Of a stretch of 64,000 nucleotides of DNA, positions 25,539 through 39,536 are shown in pieces; the first letter of the stretch is position 1; every line of letters begins with the position of its first letter. A program made the position numbers and the translations under genes. Origin of the DNA: Henricia sp. BOLD:AAB3569. Its lineage: Eukaryota > Echinodermata > Asteroidea > Spinulosida > Echinasteridae. The notes under the pieces were generated by a model, which did not search any database, was not told the DNA's origin, and was given only the letters and a program-made list of their open reading frames with translations. The stretch covers positions 186,001 to 250,000 of the forward strand of contig JBBELK010000379.1 of NCBI GenBank assembly GCA_037783545.1, written 5' to 3'.

Positions 25539-28500
25539 ATAGAGAGTTTAGGGCATGCACAATTTGAAGTTCGTCGGAACATTTTTCGACCTCCAAATTT
25601 GCCGACGTTTGGACCACACTTTGACCAAATTGCCGAGCCAAACTGCGGTGCGTTAACGACAGTCCGAATGACTGAGCATGCGCACAACTCAGGAGTACCC
25701 CAAAGAGGTGTGTACAGACAGCCACGGTTTGCGTGAGAGCAGTCAGGAAGCCTCAACCCAGTTTTTTCTAAACTTTGAAATTTCTCTGCTATTTCCCGGC
25801 GAAAGTCTGTCAATTTTTTATGACAAGTGCGCAATATAGAGAGTTTAGGGCATGCACAATTTGAAGTTCGTCGGAACATTTTTCGACCTCCAAATTTGCC
25901 GACGTTTGGACCAAACTTTGACCAAATTGCCGAGCCAAACTGCGGTGCGTTAACGACAGTCCGAATGACTGAGCATGCGCACAACTCAGGAGTACCCCAA
26001 AGAGGTGTGTACAGACAGCCACGGTTTGCGTGAGAGCAGTCAGGAAGCCTCAACCCAGTTTTTTCTAAACTTTGAAATTTCTCTGCCATTTCCCGGCGAA
26101 AGTCTGTCATTTTTTTATGACAAGTGCGCAATATAGATAGTTTAGGGCATGCAAAATTTGAAGTTCGTCGGAACATTTTTCGACCTCCAAATTTGCCGAC
26201 GTTTGGACCACACTTTGACCAAATTGCCGAGCCAAACTGCGGTGCGTTAACGACAGTCCGAATGACTGAGCATGCGCACAACTCAGGAGTACCCCAAAGA
26301 GGTGTGTACAGACAGCCACGGTTTGCGTGAGAGCAGTCAGGAAGCCTCAACCCAGTTTTTTCTAAACTTTGAAATTTCTCTGCCATTTCCCGGCGAAAGT
26401 CTGTCAATTTTTTATGACAAGTGCGGAATATAGAGAGTTTAGGGCATGCAAAATTTGAAGTTCGTCGGAACATTTTTCGACCTCCAAATTTGCCGACGTT
26501 TGGACCACACTTTGACCAAATTGCCGAGCCAAACTGCGGTGCGTTAACGACAGTCCGAATGACTGAGCATGCGCACAACTCAGGAGTACCCCAAAGAGGT
26601 GTGTACAGACAGCCACGGTTTGCGTGAGAGCAGTCAGGAAGCCTCAACCCAGTTTTTTCTAAACTTTGAAATTTCTCTGCCATTTCCCGGCGAAAGTCTG
26701 TCAATTTTTTATGACAAGTGCGCAATATAGAGAGTTTAGGGCATGCAAAATTTGAAGTTCGTCGGAACATTTTTCGACCTCCAAATTTGCCGACGTTTGG
26801 ACCACACTTTGACCAAATTGCCAAGCCAAACTGCGGTGCGTTAACGACAGTCCGAATGACTGAGCATGCGCACAACTCAGGAGTACCCCAAAGAGGTGTG
26901 TACAGACAGCCACGGTTTGCGTGAGAGCAGTCAGGAAGCCTCAACCCAGTTTTTTCTAAACTTTGAAATTTCTCTGCTATTTCCCGGCGAAAGTCTGTCA
27001 ATTTTTTATGACAAGTGCGCAATATAGAGAGTTTAGGGCATGCACAATTTGAAGTTCGTCGGAACATTTTTCGACCTCCAAATTTGCCGACGTTTGGACC
27101 AAACTTTGACCAAATTGCCGAGCCAAACTGCGGTGCGTTAACGACAGTCCGAATGACTGAGCATGCGCACAACTCAGGAGTACCCCAAAGAGGTGTGTAC
27201 AGACAGCCACGGTTTGCGTGAGAGCAGTCAGGAAGCCTCAACCCAGTTTTTTCTAAACTTTGAAATTTCTCTGCCATTTCCCGGCGAAAGTCTGTCATTT
27301 TTTTATGACAAGTGCGCAATATAGAGAGTTTAGGGCATGCACAATTTGAAGTTCGTCGGAACATTTTTCGACCTCCAAATTTGCCGACGTTTGGACCAAA
27401 CTTTGACCAAATTGCCGAGCCAAACTGCGGTGCGTTAACGACAGTCCGAATGACTGAGCATGCGCACAACTCAGGAGTACCCCAAAGAGGTGTGTACAGA
27501 CAGCCACGGTTTGCGTGAGAGCAGTCAGGAAGCCTCAACCCAGTTTTTTCTAAACTTTGAAATTTCTCTGCCATTTCCCGGCGAAAGTCTGTCATTTTTT
27601 TATGACAAGTGCGCAATATAGAGAGTTTAGGGCATGCAAAATTTGAAGTTCGTCGGAACATTTTTCGACCTCCAAATTTGCCGACGTTTGGACCACACTT
27701 TGACCAAATTGCCAAGCCAAACTGCGGTGCGTTAACGACAGTCCGAATGACTGAGCATGCGCACAACTCAGGAGTACCCCAAAGAGGTGTGTACAGACAG
27801 CCACGGTTTGCGTGAGAGCAGTCAGGAAGCCTCAACCCAGTTTTTTCTAAACTTTGAAATTTCTCTGCCATTTCCCGGCGAAAGTCTGTCAATTTTTTAT
27901 GACAAGTGCGGAATATAGAGAGTTTAGGGCATGCAAAATTTGAAGTTCGTCGGAACATTTTTCGACCTCCAAATTTGCCGACGTTTGGACCACACTTTGA
28001 CCAAATTGCCGAGCCAAACTGCGGTGCGTTAACGACAGTCCGAATGACTGAGCATGCGCACAACTCAGGAGTACCCCAAAGAGGTGTGTACAGACAGCCA
28101 CGGTTTGCGTGAGAGCAGTCAGGAAGCCTCAACCCAGTTTTTTCTAAACTTTGAAATTTCTCTGCCATTTCCCGGCGAAAGTCTGTCAATTTTTTATGAC
28201 AAGTGCGCAATATAGAGAGTTTAGGGCATGCAAAATTTGAAGTTCGTCGGAACATTTTTCGACCTCCAAATTTGCCGACGTTTGGACCACACTTTGACCA
28301 AATTGCCGAGCCAAACTGCGGTGCGTTAACGACAGTCCGAATGACTGAGCATGCGCACAACTCAGGAGTACCCCAAAGAGGTGTGTACAGACAGCCACGG
28401 TTTGCGTGAGAGCAGTCAGGAAGCCTCAACCCAGTTTTTTCTAAACTTTGAAATTTCTCTGCCATTTCCCGGCGAAAGTCTGTCAATTTTTTATGACAAG

Positions 28501-31500
28501 TGCGCAATATAGAGAGTTTAGGGCATGCAAAATTTGAAGTTCGTCGGAACATTTTTCGACCTCCAAATTTGCCGACGTTTGGACCACACTTTGACCAAAT
28601 TGCCGAGCCAAACTGCGGTGCGTTAACGACAGTCCGAATGACTGAGCATGCGCACAACTCAGGAGTACCCCAAAGAGGTGTGTACATACAGCCACGGTTT
28701 GCGTGAGAGCAGTCAGGAAGCCTCAACCCAGTTTTTTTCTAAACTTTGAAATTTCTCTGCCATTTCCCGGCGAAAGTCTGTCAATTTTTTATGACAAGTG
28801 CGCAATATAGAGAGTTTAGGGCATGCAAAATTTGAAGTTCGTCGGGACATGTTTCGACCTCCAAATTTGCCGACGTTTGGACCACACTTTGACCAAATTG
28901 CCGAGCCAAACTGCGGTGCGTTAACGACAGTCCGAATGACTGAGCATGCGCACAACTCAGGAGTACCCCAAAGAGGTGTGTACAGACAGCCACGGTTTGC
29001 GTGAGAGCAGTCAGGAAGCCTCAACCCAGTTTTTTCTAAACTTTGAAATTTCTCTGCTATTTCCCGGCGAAAGTCTGTCAATTTTTTATGACAAGTGCGC
29101 AATATAGAGAGTTTAGGGCATGCACAATTTGAAGTTCGTCGGAACATTTTTCGACCTCCAAATTTGCCGACGTTTGGACCAAACTTTGACCAAATTGCCG
29201 AGCCAAACTGCGGTGCGTTAACGACAGTCCGAATGACTGAGCATGCGCACAACTCAGGAGTACCCCAAAGAGGTGTGTACAGACAGCCACGGTTTGCGTG
29301 AGAGCAGTCAGGAAGCCTCAACCCAGTTTTTTCTAAACTTTGAAATTTCTCTGCCATTTCCCGGCGAAAGTCTGTCATTTTTTTATGACAAGTGCGCAAT
29401 ATAGATAGTTTAGGGCATGCAAAATTTGAAGTTCGTCGGAACATTTTTCGACCTCCAAATTTGCCGACGTTTGGACCACACTTTGACCAAATTGCCGAGC
29501 CAAACTGCGGTGCGTTAACGACAGTCCGAATGACTGAGCATGCGCACAACTCAGGAGTACCCCAAAGAGGTGTGTACAGACAGCCACGGTTTGCGTGAGA
29601 GCAGTCAGGAAGCCTCAACCCAGTTTTTTCTAAACTTTGAAATTTCTCTGCCATTTCCCGGCGAAAGTCTGTCAATTTTTTATGACAAGTGCGCAATATA
29701 GAGAGTTTAGGGCATGCACAATTTGAAGTTCGTCGGAACATTTTTCGACCTCCAAATTTGCCGACGTTTGGACCACACTTTGACCAAATTGCCGAGCCAA
29801 ACTGCGGTGCGTTAACGACAGTCCGAATGACTGAGCATGCGCACAACTCAGGAGTACCCCAAAGAGGTGTGTACAGACAGCCACGGTTTGCGTGAGAGCA
29901 GTCAGGAAGCCTCAACCCAGTTTTTTCTAAACTTTGAAATTTCTCTGCTATTTCCCGGCGAAAGTCTGTCAATTTTTTATGACAAGTGCGCAATATAGAG
30001 AGTTTAGGGCATGCACAATTTGAAGTTCGTCGGAACATTTTTCGACCTCCAAATTTGCCGACGTTTGGACCAAACTTTGACCAAATTGCCGAGCCAAACT
30101 GCGGTGCGTTAACGACAGTCCGAATGACTGAGCATGCGCACAACTCAGGAGTACCCCAAAGAGGTGTGTACAGACAGCCACGGTTTGCGTGAGAGCAGTC
30201 AGGAAGCCTCAACCCAGTTTTTTCTAAACTTTGAAATTTCTCTGCCATTTCCCGGCGAAAGTCTGTCATTTTTTTATGACAAGTGCGCAATATAGATAGT
30301 TTAGGGCATGCAAAATTTGAAGTTCGTCGGAACATTTTTCGACCTCCAAATTTGCCGACGTTTGGACCACACTTTGACCAAATTGCCGAGCCAAACTGCG
30401 GTGCGTTAACGACAGTCCGAATGACTGAGCATGCGCACAACTCAGGAGTACCCCAAAGAGGTGTGTACAGACAGCCACGGTTTGCGTGAGAGCAGTCAGG
30501 AAGCCTCAACCCAGTTTTTTCTAAACTTTGAAATTTCTCTGCCATTTCCCGGCGAAAGTCTGTCAATTTTTTATGACAAGTGCGGAATATAGAGAGTTTA
30601 GGGCATGCAAAATTTGAAGTTCGTCGGAACATTTTTCGACCTCCAAATTTGCCGACGTTTGGACCACACTTTGACCAAATTGCCGAGCCAAACTGCGGTG
30701 CGTTAACGACAGTCCGAATGACTGAGCATGCGCACAACTCAGGAGTACCCCAAAGAGGTGTGTACAGACAGCCACGGTTTGCGTGAGAGCAGTCAGGAAG
30801 CCTCAACCCAGTTTTTTCTAAACTTTGAAATTTCTCTGCCATTTCCCGGCGAAAGTCTGTCAATTTTTTATGACAAGTGCGCAATATAGAGAGTTTAGGG
30901 CATGCAAAATTTGAAGTTCGTCGGAACATTTTTCGACCTCCAAATTTGCCGACGTTTGGACCACACTTTGACCAAATTGCCAAGCCAAACTGCGGTGCGT
31001 TAACGACAGTCCGAATGACTGAGCATGCGCACAACTCAGGAGTACCCCAAAGAGGTGTGTACAGACAGCCACGGTTTGCGTGAGAGCAGTCAGGAAGCCT
31101 CAACCCAGTTTTTTCTAAACTTTGAAATTTCTCTGCTATTTCCCGGCGAAAGTCTGTCAATTTTTTATGACAAGTGCGCAATATAGAGAGTTTAGGGCAT
31201 GCACAATTTGAAGTTCGTCGGAACATTTTTCGACCTCCAAATTTGCCGACGTTTGGACCAAACTTTGACCAAATTGCCGAGCCAAACTGCGGTGCGTTAA
31301 CGACAGTCCGAATGACTGAGCATGCGCACAACTCAGGAGTACCCCAAAGAGGTGTGTACAGACAGCCACGGTTTGCGTGAGAGCAGTCAGGAAGCCTCAA
31401 CCCAGTTTTTTCTAAACTTTGAAATTTCTCTGCCATTTCCCGGCGAAAGTCTGTCATTTTTTTATGACAAGTGCGCAATATAGAGAGTTTAGGGCATGCA

Positions 31501-32668
31501 AAATTTGAAGTTCGTCGGAACATTTTTCGACCTCCAAATTTGCCGACGTTTGGACCACACTTTGACCAAATTGCCAAGCCAAACTGCGGTGCGTTAACGA
31601 CAGTCCGAATGACTGAGCATGCGCACAACTCAGGAGTACCCCAAAGAGGTGTGTACAGACAGCCACGGTTTGCGTGAGAGCAGTCAGGAAGCCTCAACCC
31701 AGTTTTTTCTAAACTTTGAAATTTCTCTGCCATTTCCCGGCGAAAGTCTGTCAATTTTTTATGACAAGTGCGGAATATAGAGAGTTTAGGGCATGCAAAA
31801 TTTGAAGTTCGTCGGAACATTTTTCGACCTCCAAATTTGCCGACGTTTGGACCACACTTTGACCAAATTGCCGAGCCAAACTGCGGTGCGTTAACGACAG
31901 TCCGAATGACTGAGCATGCGCACAACTCAGGAGTACCCCAAAGAGGTGTGTACAGACAGCCACGGTTTGCGTGAGAGCAGTCAGGAAGCCTCAACCCAGT
32001 TTTTTCTAAACTTTGAAATTTCTCTGCCATTTCCCGGCGAAAGTCTGTCAATTTTTTATGACAAGTGCGCAATATAGAGAGTTTAGGGCATGCAAAATTT
32101 GAAGTTCGTCGGAACATTTTTCGACCTCCAAATTTGCCGACGTTTGGACCACACTTTGACCAAATTGCCGAGCCAAACTGCGGTGCGTTAACGACAGTCC
32201 GAATGACTGAGCATGCGCACAACTCAGGAGTACCCCAAAGAGGTGTGTACAGACAGCCACGGTTTGCGTGAGAGCAGTCAGGAAGCCTCAACCCAGTTTT
32301 TTCTAAACTTTGAAATTTCTCTGCCATTTCCCGGCGAAAGTCTGTCAATTTTTTATGACAAGTGCGCAATATAGAGAGTTTAGGGCATGCAAAATTTGAA
32401 GTTCGTCGGAACATTTTTCGACCTCCAAATTTGCCGACGTTTGGACCACACTTTGACCAAATTGCCGAGCCAAACTGCGGTGCGTTAACGACAGTCCGAA
32501 TGACTGAGCATGCGCACAACTCAGGAGTACCCCAAAGAGGTGTGTACATACAGCCACGGTTTGCGTGAGAGCAGTCAGGAAGCCTCAACCCAGTTTTTTT
32601 CTAAACTTTGAAATTTCTCTGCCATTTCCCGGCGAAAGTCTGTCAATTTTTTATGACAAGTGCGCAAT
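25539..32668 (+). repeat. Long duplicated block: 11 monomers (25539-28806) and 10 monomers (29698-32668)
   Basis: The type order from 25539 is Q-S-N-Y-K-S-S-K-Y-plain-plain (types as defined for 22272-25538) and from 29698 is Q-S-N-Y-K-S-K-Y-plain-plain. The first copy therefore has one additional S monomer at 27321-27617. Offsets are 4159 bp before that monomer and 3862 bp after it. Both blocks end with a monomer carrying GTACATACAGCC in place of GTACAGACAGCC, a seven-T run, and then a monomer with TCGGGACATGTTTCG in place of TCGGAACATTTTTCG (28807 and 32669). The markers are collinear, so common descent is secure. Confidence 0.88.
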
Positions 32669-32940
32669 ATAGAGAGTTTAGGGCATGCAAAATTTGAAGT
32701 TCGTCGGGACATGTTTCGACCTCCAAATTTGCCGACGTTTGGACCACACTTTGACCAAATTGCCGAGCCAAACTGCGGTGCGTTAACGACAGTCCGAATG
32801 ACTGAGCATGCGCACAACTCAGGAGTACCCCAAAGAGGTGTGTACAGTCAGGAAGCCTCAACCCAGTTTTTTCTAAACTTTGAAATTTCTCTGCCATTTC
32901 CCGGCGAAAGTCTGTCAATTTTTTATGACAAGTGCGCAAT
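32669..32940 (+). repeat. 272-bp monomer with 25-bp deletion (copy 1)
   Basis: At 32846 the sequence goes from GTGTACAG straight to TCAGGAAGCC. The deleted 25 bases normally lie between two CAG triplets, so the junction has 3-bp microhomology. This copy also carries the TCGGGACATG variant. A full-length relative with that variant, but without the deletion, is at 28807. Confidence 0.93.
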
Positions 32941-34129
32941 ATAGAGAGTTTAGGGCATGCAAAATTTGAAGTTCGTCGGAACATTTTTCGACCTCCAAAT
33001 TTGCCGACGTTTGGACCACACTTTGACCAAATTGCCGAGCCAAACTGCGGTGCGTTAACGACAGTCCGAATGACTGAGCATGCGCACAACTCAGGAGTAC
33101 CCCAAAGAGGTGTGTACAGACAGCCACGGTTTGCGTGAGAGCAGTCAGGAAGCCTCAACCCAGTTTTTTTCTAAACTTTGAAATTTCTCTGCCATTTCCC
33201 GGCGAAAGTCTGTCAATTTTTTATGACAAGTGCGCAATATAGAGAGTTTAGGGCATGCAAAATTTGAAGTTCGTCGGAACATTTTTCGACCTCCAAATTT
33301 GCCGACGTTTGGACCACACTTTGACCAAATTGCCGAGCCAAACTGCGGTGCGTTAACGACAGTCCGAATGACTGAGCATGCGCACAACTCAGGAGTACCC
33401 CAAAGAGGTGTGTACAGACAGCCACGGTTTGCGTGAGAGCAGTCAGGAAGCCTCAACCCAGTTTTTTCTAAACTTTGAAATTTCTCTGCCATTTCCCGGC
33501 GAAAGTCTGTCAATTTTGTATGACAAGTGCGCAATATAGAGAGTTTAGGGCATGCAAAATTTGAAGTTCGTCGGAACATTATTCGACCTCCAAATTTGCC
33601 GACGTTTGGACCACACTTTGACCAAATTGCCGAGCCAAACTGCGGTGCGTTAACGACAGTCCGAATGACTGAGCATGCGCACAACTCAGGAGTACCCCAA
33701 AGAGGTGTGTACAGACAGCCACGGTTTGCGTGAGAGCAGTCAGGAAGCCTCAACCCAGTTTTTTCTAAACTTTGAAATTTCTCTGCCATTTCCCGGCGAA
33801 AGTCTGTCAATTTTGTATGACAAGTGCGCAATATAGAGAGTTTAGGGCATGCAAAGTTTGAAGTTCGTCGGAACATTTTTCGACCTCCAAATTTGCCGAC
33901 GTTTGGACCACACTTTGACCAAATTGCCGAGCCAAACTGCGGTGCGTTAACGACAGTCCGAATGACTGAGCATGCGCACAACTCAGGAGTACCCCAAAGA
34001 GGTGTGTACATACAGCCACGGTTTGCGTGAGAGCAGTCAGGAAGCCTCAACCCAGTTTTTTCTAAACTTTGAAATTTCTCTGCCATTTCCCGGCGAAAGT
34101 CTGTCAATTTTTTATGACAAGTGCGCAAT

Positions 34130-34401
34130 ATAGAGAGTTTAGGGCATGCAAAATTTGAAGTTCGTCGGGACATGTTTCGACCTCCAAATTTGCCGACGTT
34201 TGGACCACACTTTGACCAAATTGCCGAGCCAAACTGCGGTGCGTTAACGACAGTCCGAATGACTGAGCATGCGCACAACTCAGGAGTACCCCAAAGAGGT
34301 GTGTACAGTCAGGAAGCCTCAACCCAGTTTTTTCTAAACTTTGAAATTTCTCTGCCATTTCCCGGCGAAAGTCTGTCAATTTTTTATGACAAGTGCGCAA
34401 T
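34130..34401 (+). repeat. 272-bp monomer with 25-bp deletion (copy 2)
   Basis: Same deletion junction (near 34307) and same TCGGGACATG variant as the copy at 32669, so the two are descended from one event. Confidence 0.93.
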
Positions 34402-35888
34402 ATAGAGAGTTTAGGGCATGCAAAATTTGAAGTTCGTCGGAACATTTTTCGACCTCCAAATTTTCCGACGTTTGGACCACACTTTGACCAAATTGCCGAG
34501 CCAAACTGCGGTGCGTTAACGACAGTCCGAATGACTGAGCATGCGCACAACTCAGGAGTACCCCAAAGAGGTGTGTACAGACAGCCACGGTTTGCGTGAG
34601 AGCAGTCAGGAAGCCTCAACCCAGTTTTTTTCTAAACTTTGAAATTTCTCTGCCATTTCCCGGCGAAAGTCTGTCAATTTTTTATGACAAGTGCGCAATA
34701 TAGAGAGTTTAGGGCATGCAAAATTTGAAGTTCGTCGGAACATTTTTCGACCTCCAAATTTGCCGACGTTTGGACCACACTTTGACCAAATTGCCGAGCC
34801 AAACTGCGGTGCGTTAACGACAGTCCGAATGACTGAGCATGCGCACAACTCAGGAGTACCCCAAAGAGGTGTGTACAGACAGCCACGGTTTGCGTGAGAG
34901 CAGTCAGGAAGCCTCAACCCAGTTTTTTCTAAACTTTGAAATTTCTCTGCCATTTCCCGGCGAAAGTCTGTCAATTTTGTATGACAAGTGCGCAATATAG
35001 AGAGTTTAGGGCATGCAAAATTTGAAGTTCGTCGGAACATTATTCGACCTCCAAATTTGCCGACGTTTGGACCACACTTTGACCAAATTGCCGAGCCAAA
35101 CTGCGGTGCGTTAACGACAGTCCGAATGACTGAGCATGCGCACAACTCAGGAGTACCCCAAAGAGGTGTGTACAGACAGCCACGGTTTGCGTGAGAGCAG
35201 TCAGGAAGCCTCAACCCAGTTTTTTCTAAACTTTGAAATTTCTCTGCCATTTCCCGGCGAAAGTCTGTCAATTTTGTATGACAAGTGCGCAATATAGAGA
35301 GTTTAGGGCATGCAAAGTTTGAAGTTCGTCGGAACATTTTTCGACCTCCAAATTTGCCGACGTTTGGACCACACTTTGACCAAATTGCCGAGCCAAACTG
35401 CGGTGCGTTAACGACAGTCCGAATGACTGAGCATGCGCACAACTCAGGAGTACCCCAAAGAGGTGTGTACAGACAGCCACGGTTTGCGTGAGAGCAGTCA
35501 GGAAGCCTCAACCCAGTTTTTTCTAAACTTTGAAATTTCTCTGCCATTTCCCGGCGAAAGTCTGTCAATTTTTTTATGACAAGTGCGCAATATAGAGAGT
35601 TTAGGGCATGCAAAATTTGAAGTTCGTCGGAACATTTTTCGACCTCCAAATTTGCCGACGTTTGGACCACACTTTGACCAAATTGCCGAGCCAAACTGCG
35701 GTGCGTTAACGACAGTCCGAATGACTGAGCATGCGCACAACTCAGGAGTACCCCAAAGAGGTGTGTACATACAGCCACGGTTTGCGTGAGAGCAGTCAGG
35801 AAGCCTCAACCCAGTTTTTTCTAAACTTTGAAATTTCTCTGCCATTTCCCGGCGAAAGTCTGTCAATTTTTTATGACAAGTGCGCAAT

Positions 35889-36160
35889 ATAGAGAGTTTA
35901 GGGCATGCAAAATTTGAAGTTCGTCGGGACATGTTTCGACCTCCAAATTTGCCGACGTTTGGACCACACTTTGACCAAATTGCCGAGCCAAACTGCGGTG
36001 CGTTAACGACAGTCCGAATGACTGAGCATGCGCACAACTCAGGAGTACCCCAAAGAGGTGTGTACAGTCAGGAAGCCTCAACCCAGTTTTTTCTAAACTT
36101 TGAAATTTCTCTGCCATTTCCCGGCGAAAGTCTGTCAATTTTTTATGACAAGTGCGCAAT
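35889..36160 (+). repeat. 272-bp monomer with 25-bp deletion (copy 3)
   Basis: Same deletion junction (near 36066) and same TCGGGACATG variant; it leads the third unit of this repeat family. Confidence 0.93.
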
Positions 36161-39100
36161 ATAGAGAGTTTAGGGCATGCAAAATTTGAAGTTCGTCGGA
36201 ACATTTTTCGACCTCCAAATTTTCCGACGTTTGGACCACACTTTGACCAAATTGCCGAGCCAAACTGCGGTGCGTTAACGACAGTCCGAATGACTGAGCA
36301 TGCGCACAACTCAGGAGTACCCCAAAGAGGTGTGTACAGACAGCCACGGTTTGCGTGAGAGCAGTCAGGAAGCCTCAACCCAGTTTTTTTCTAAACTTTG
36401 AAATTTCTCTGCCATTTCCCGGCGAAAGTCTGTCAATTTTTTATGACAAGTGCGCAATATAGAGAGTTTAGGGCATGCAAAATTTGAAGTTCGTCGGAAC
36501 ATTTTTCGACCTCCAAATTTGCCGACGTTTGGACCACACTTTGACCAAATTGCCGAGCCAAACTGCGGTGCGTTAACGACAGTCCGAATGACTGAGCATG
36601 CGCACAACTCAGGAGTACCCCAAAGAGGTGTGTACAGACAGCCACGGTTTGCGTGAGAGCAGTCAGGAAGCCTCAACCCAGTTTTTTCTAAACTTTGAAA
36701 TTTCTCTGCCATTTCCCGGCGAAAGTCTGTCAATTTTGTATGACAAGTGCGCAATATAGAGAGTTTAGGGCATGCAAAATTTGAAGTTCGTCGGAACATT
36801 TTTCGACCTCCAAATTTGCCGACGTTTGGACCACACTTTGACCAAATTGCCGAGCCAAACTGCGGTGCGTTAACGACAGTCCGAATGACTGAGCATGCGC
36901 ACAACTCAGGAGTACCCCAAAGAGGTGTGTACAGACAGCCACGGTTTGCGTGAGAGCAGTCAGGAAGCCTCAACCCAGTTTTTTCTAAACTTTGAAATTT
37001 CTCTGCCATTTCCCGGCGAAAGTCTGTCAATTTTGTATGACAAGTGCGCAATATAGAGAGTTTAGGGCATGCAAAGTTTGAAGTTCGTCGGAACATTTTT
37101 CGACCTCCAAATTTGCCGACGTTTGGACCACACTTTGACCAAATTGCCGAGCCAAACTGCGGTGCGTTAACGACAGTCCGAATGACTGAGCATGCGCACA
37201 ACTCAGGAGTACCCCAAAGAGGTGTGTACAGACAGCCACGGTTTGCGTGAGAGCAGTCAGGAAGCCTCAACCCAGTTTTTTCTAAACTTTGACATTTCTC
37301 TGCCATTTCCCGGCGAAAGTCTGTCAATTTTTTATGACAAGTGTGCAATATAGAGAGTTTAGGGCATGCAAAATTTGAAGTTCGTCGGAACATTTTTCGA
37401 CCTCCAAATTTGCCGACGTTTGGACCACACTTTGACCAAATTGCCAAGCGAAACTGCGGTGCGTTAACGACAGTCCGAATGACTGAGCATGCGCACAACT
37501 CAGGAGTACCCCAAAGAGGTGTGTACAGACAGCCACGGTTTGCGTGAGAGCAGTCAGGAAGCCTCAACCCAGTTTTTTCTAAACTTTGAAATTTCTCTGC
37601 CATTTCCCGGCGAAAGTCTGTCATTTTTTTATGACAAGTGCGCAATATAGAGAGTTTAGGGCATGCAACATTTGAAGTTCGTCGGAACATTTTTCGACCT
37701 CCAAATTTGCCGACGTTTGGACCACACTTTGACCAAATTGCCGAGCCAAACTGCAGTGCGTTAACGACAGTCCGAATGACTGAGCATGCGCACAACTCAG
37801 GAGTACCCCAAAGAGGTGTGTACAGACAGCCACGGTTTGCGTGAGAGCAGTCAGGAAGCCTCAACCCAGTTTTTTCTAAACTTTGAAATTTCTCTGCCAT
37901 TTCCCGGCGAAAGTCTGTCATTTTTTTATGACAAGTGCGCAATATAGAGAGTTTAGGGCATGCAAAATTTGAAGTTCGTCGGAACATTTTTCGACCTCCA
38001 AATTTGCCGACGTTTGGACCACACTTTGACCAAATTGCCAAGCCAAACTGCGGTGCGTTAACGACAGTCCGAATGACTGAGCATGCGCACAACTCAGGAG
38101 TACCCCAAAGAGGTGTGTACAGACAGCCACGGTTTGCGTGAGAGCAGTCAGGAAGCCTCAACCCAGTTTTTTTCTAAACTTTGAAATTTCTCTGCCATTT
38201 CCCGGCGAAAGTCTGTCAATTTTTTATGACAAGTGCGCAATATAGAGAGTTTAGGGCATACAAAATTTGAAGTTCGTCGGAACATTTTTCGACCTCCAAA
38301 TTTGCCGACGTTTGGACCACACTTTGACCAAATTGCCGAGCCAAACTGCGGTGCGTTAACGACAGTCCGAATGACTGAGCATGCGCACAACTCAGGAGTA
38401 CCCCAAAGAGGTGTGTACAGACAGCCACGGTTTGCGTGAGAGCAGTCAGGAAGCCTCAACCCAGTTTTTTCTAAACTTTGAAATTTCTCTGCCATTTCCC
38501 TGCGAAAGTCTGTCAATTTTGTATGACAAGTGCGCAATATAGAGAGTTTAGGGCATGCAAAGTTTGAAGTTCGTCGGAACATTTTTCGACCTCCAAATTT
38601 GCCGACGTTTGGACCACACTTTGACCAAATTGCCGAGCCAAACTGCGGTGCGTTAACGACAGTCCGAATGACTGAGCATGCGCACAACTCAGGAGTACCC
38701 CAAAGAGGTGTGTACAGACAGCCACGGTTTGCGTGAGAGCAGTCAGGAAGCCTCAACCCAGTTTTTTCTAAACTTTGACATTTCTCTGCCATTTCCCGGC
38801 GAAAGTCTGTCAATTTTTTATGACAAGTGTGCAATATAGAGAGTTTAGGGCATGCAAAATTTGAAGTTCGTCGGAACATTTTTCGACCTCCAAATTTGCC
38901 GACGTTTGGACCACACTTTGACCAAATTGCCAAGCCAAACTGCGGTGCGTTAACGACAGTCCGAATGACTGAGCATGCGCACAACTCAGGAGTACCCCAA
39001 AGAGGTGTGTACAGACAGCCACGGTTTGCGTGAGAGCAGTCAGGAAGCCTCAACCCAGTTTTTTCTAAACTTTGAAATTTCTCTGCCATTTCCCGGCGAA

Positions 39101-39536
39101 AGTCTGTCAATTTGTTATGACAAGTGCGCAATATAGAGAGTTTAGGGCATGCAAAATTTGAAGTTCGTCGGAACATTTTTCGACCTCCAAATTTGCCGAC
39201 GTTTGGACCACACTTTGACCAAATTGCCGAGCCAAACTGCGGTGCGTTAACGACAGTCCGAATGACTGAGCATGCGCACAACTCAGGAGTACCCCAAAGA
39301 GGTGGGTACAGACAGCCACGGTTTGCGTGAGAGCAGTCAGGAAGCCTCAACCCAGTTTTTTCTAAACTTTTAAATTTCTCTGCCATTTCCCGGCGAAAGT
39401 CTGTCAATTTTTTATGACAAGTGCGCAATATAGAGAGTTTAGGGCATGCAAAATTTGAAGTTCGTCGGAACATTTTTCGACCTCCAAATTTGCCGACGTT
39501 TGGACCACACTTTGACCAAATTGCCTTTTTCTAAAA

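Larger units (their letters stand above)
32669..37349 (+). repeat. Higher-order repeats of 5 and 6 monomers, each led by a 272-bp monomer
   Basis: Units start at 32669, 34130 and 35889, giving periods of 1461 and 1759 bp. Each begins with the TCGGGACATGTTTCG monomer, which here also has a 25-bp deletion. The second and third units continue with a monomer having AAATTTTCCGACG (G to T). The first two units carry an ACATTATTCGACC monomer (33536 and 34997). A GCAAAGTTTG monomer occurs in all three (33833, 35294, 37053). The second unit has one more monomer than the first, and a GTACATACAGCC monomer sits just before the next unit in both. Confidence 0.88.

Noticed and set aside
20693..28726. Minus-strand open frame of 2677 codons and all similar 68-, 70- and 99-codon-per-monomer frames
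   Set aside because: They are by-products of a 297-bp period lacking stops. The starts are mainly GTG or TTG, several overlapping frames are open at once, and one-base indels in the array break them freely.
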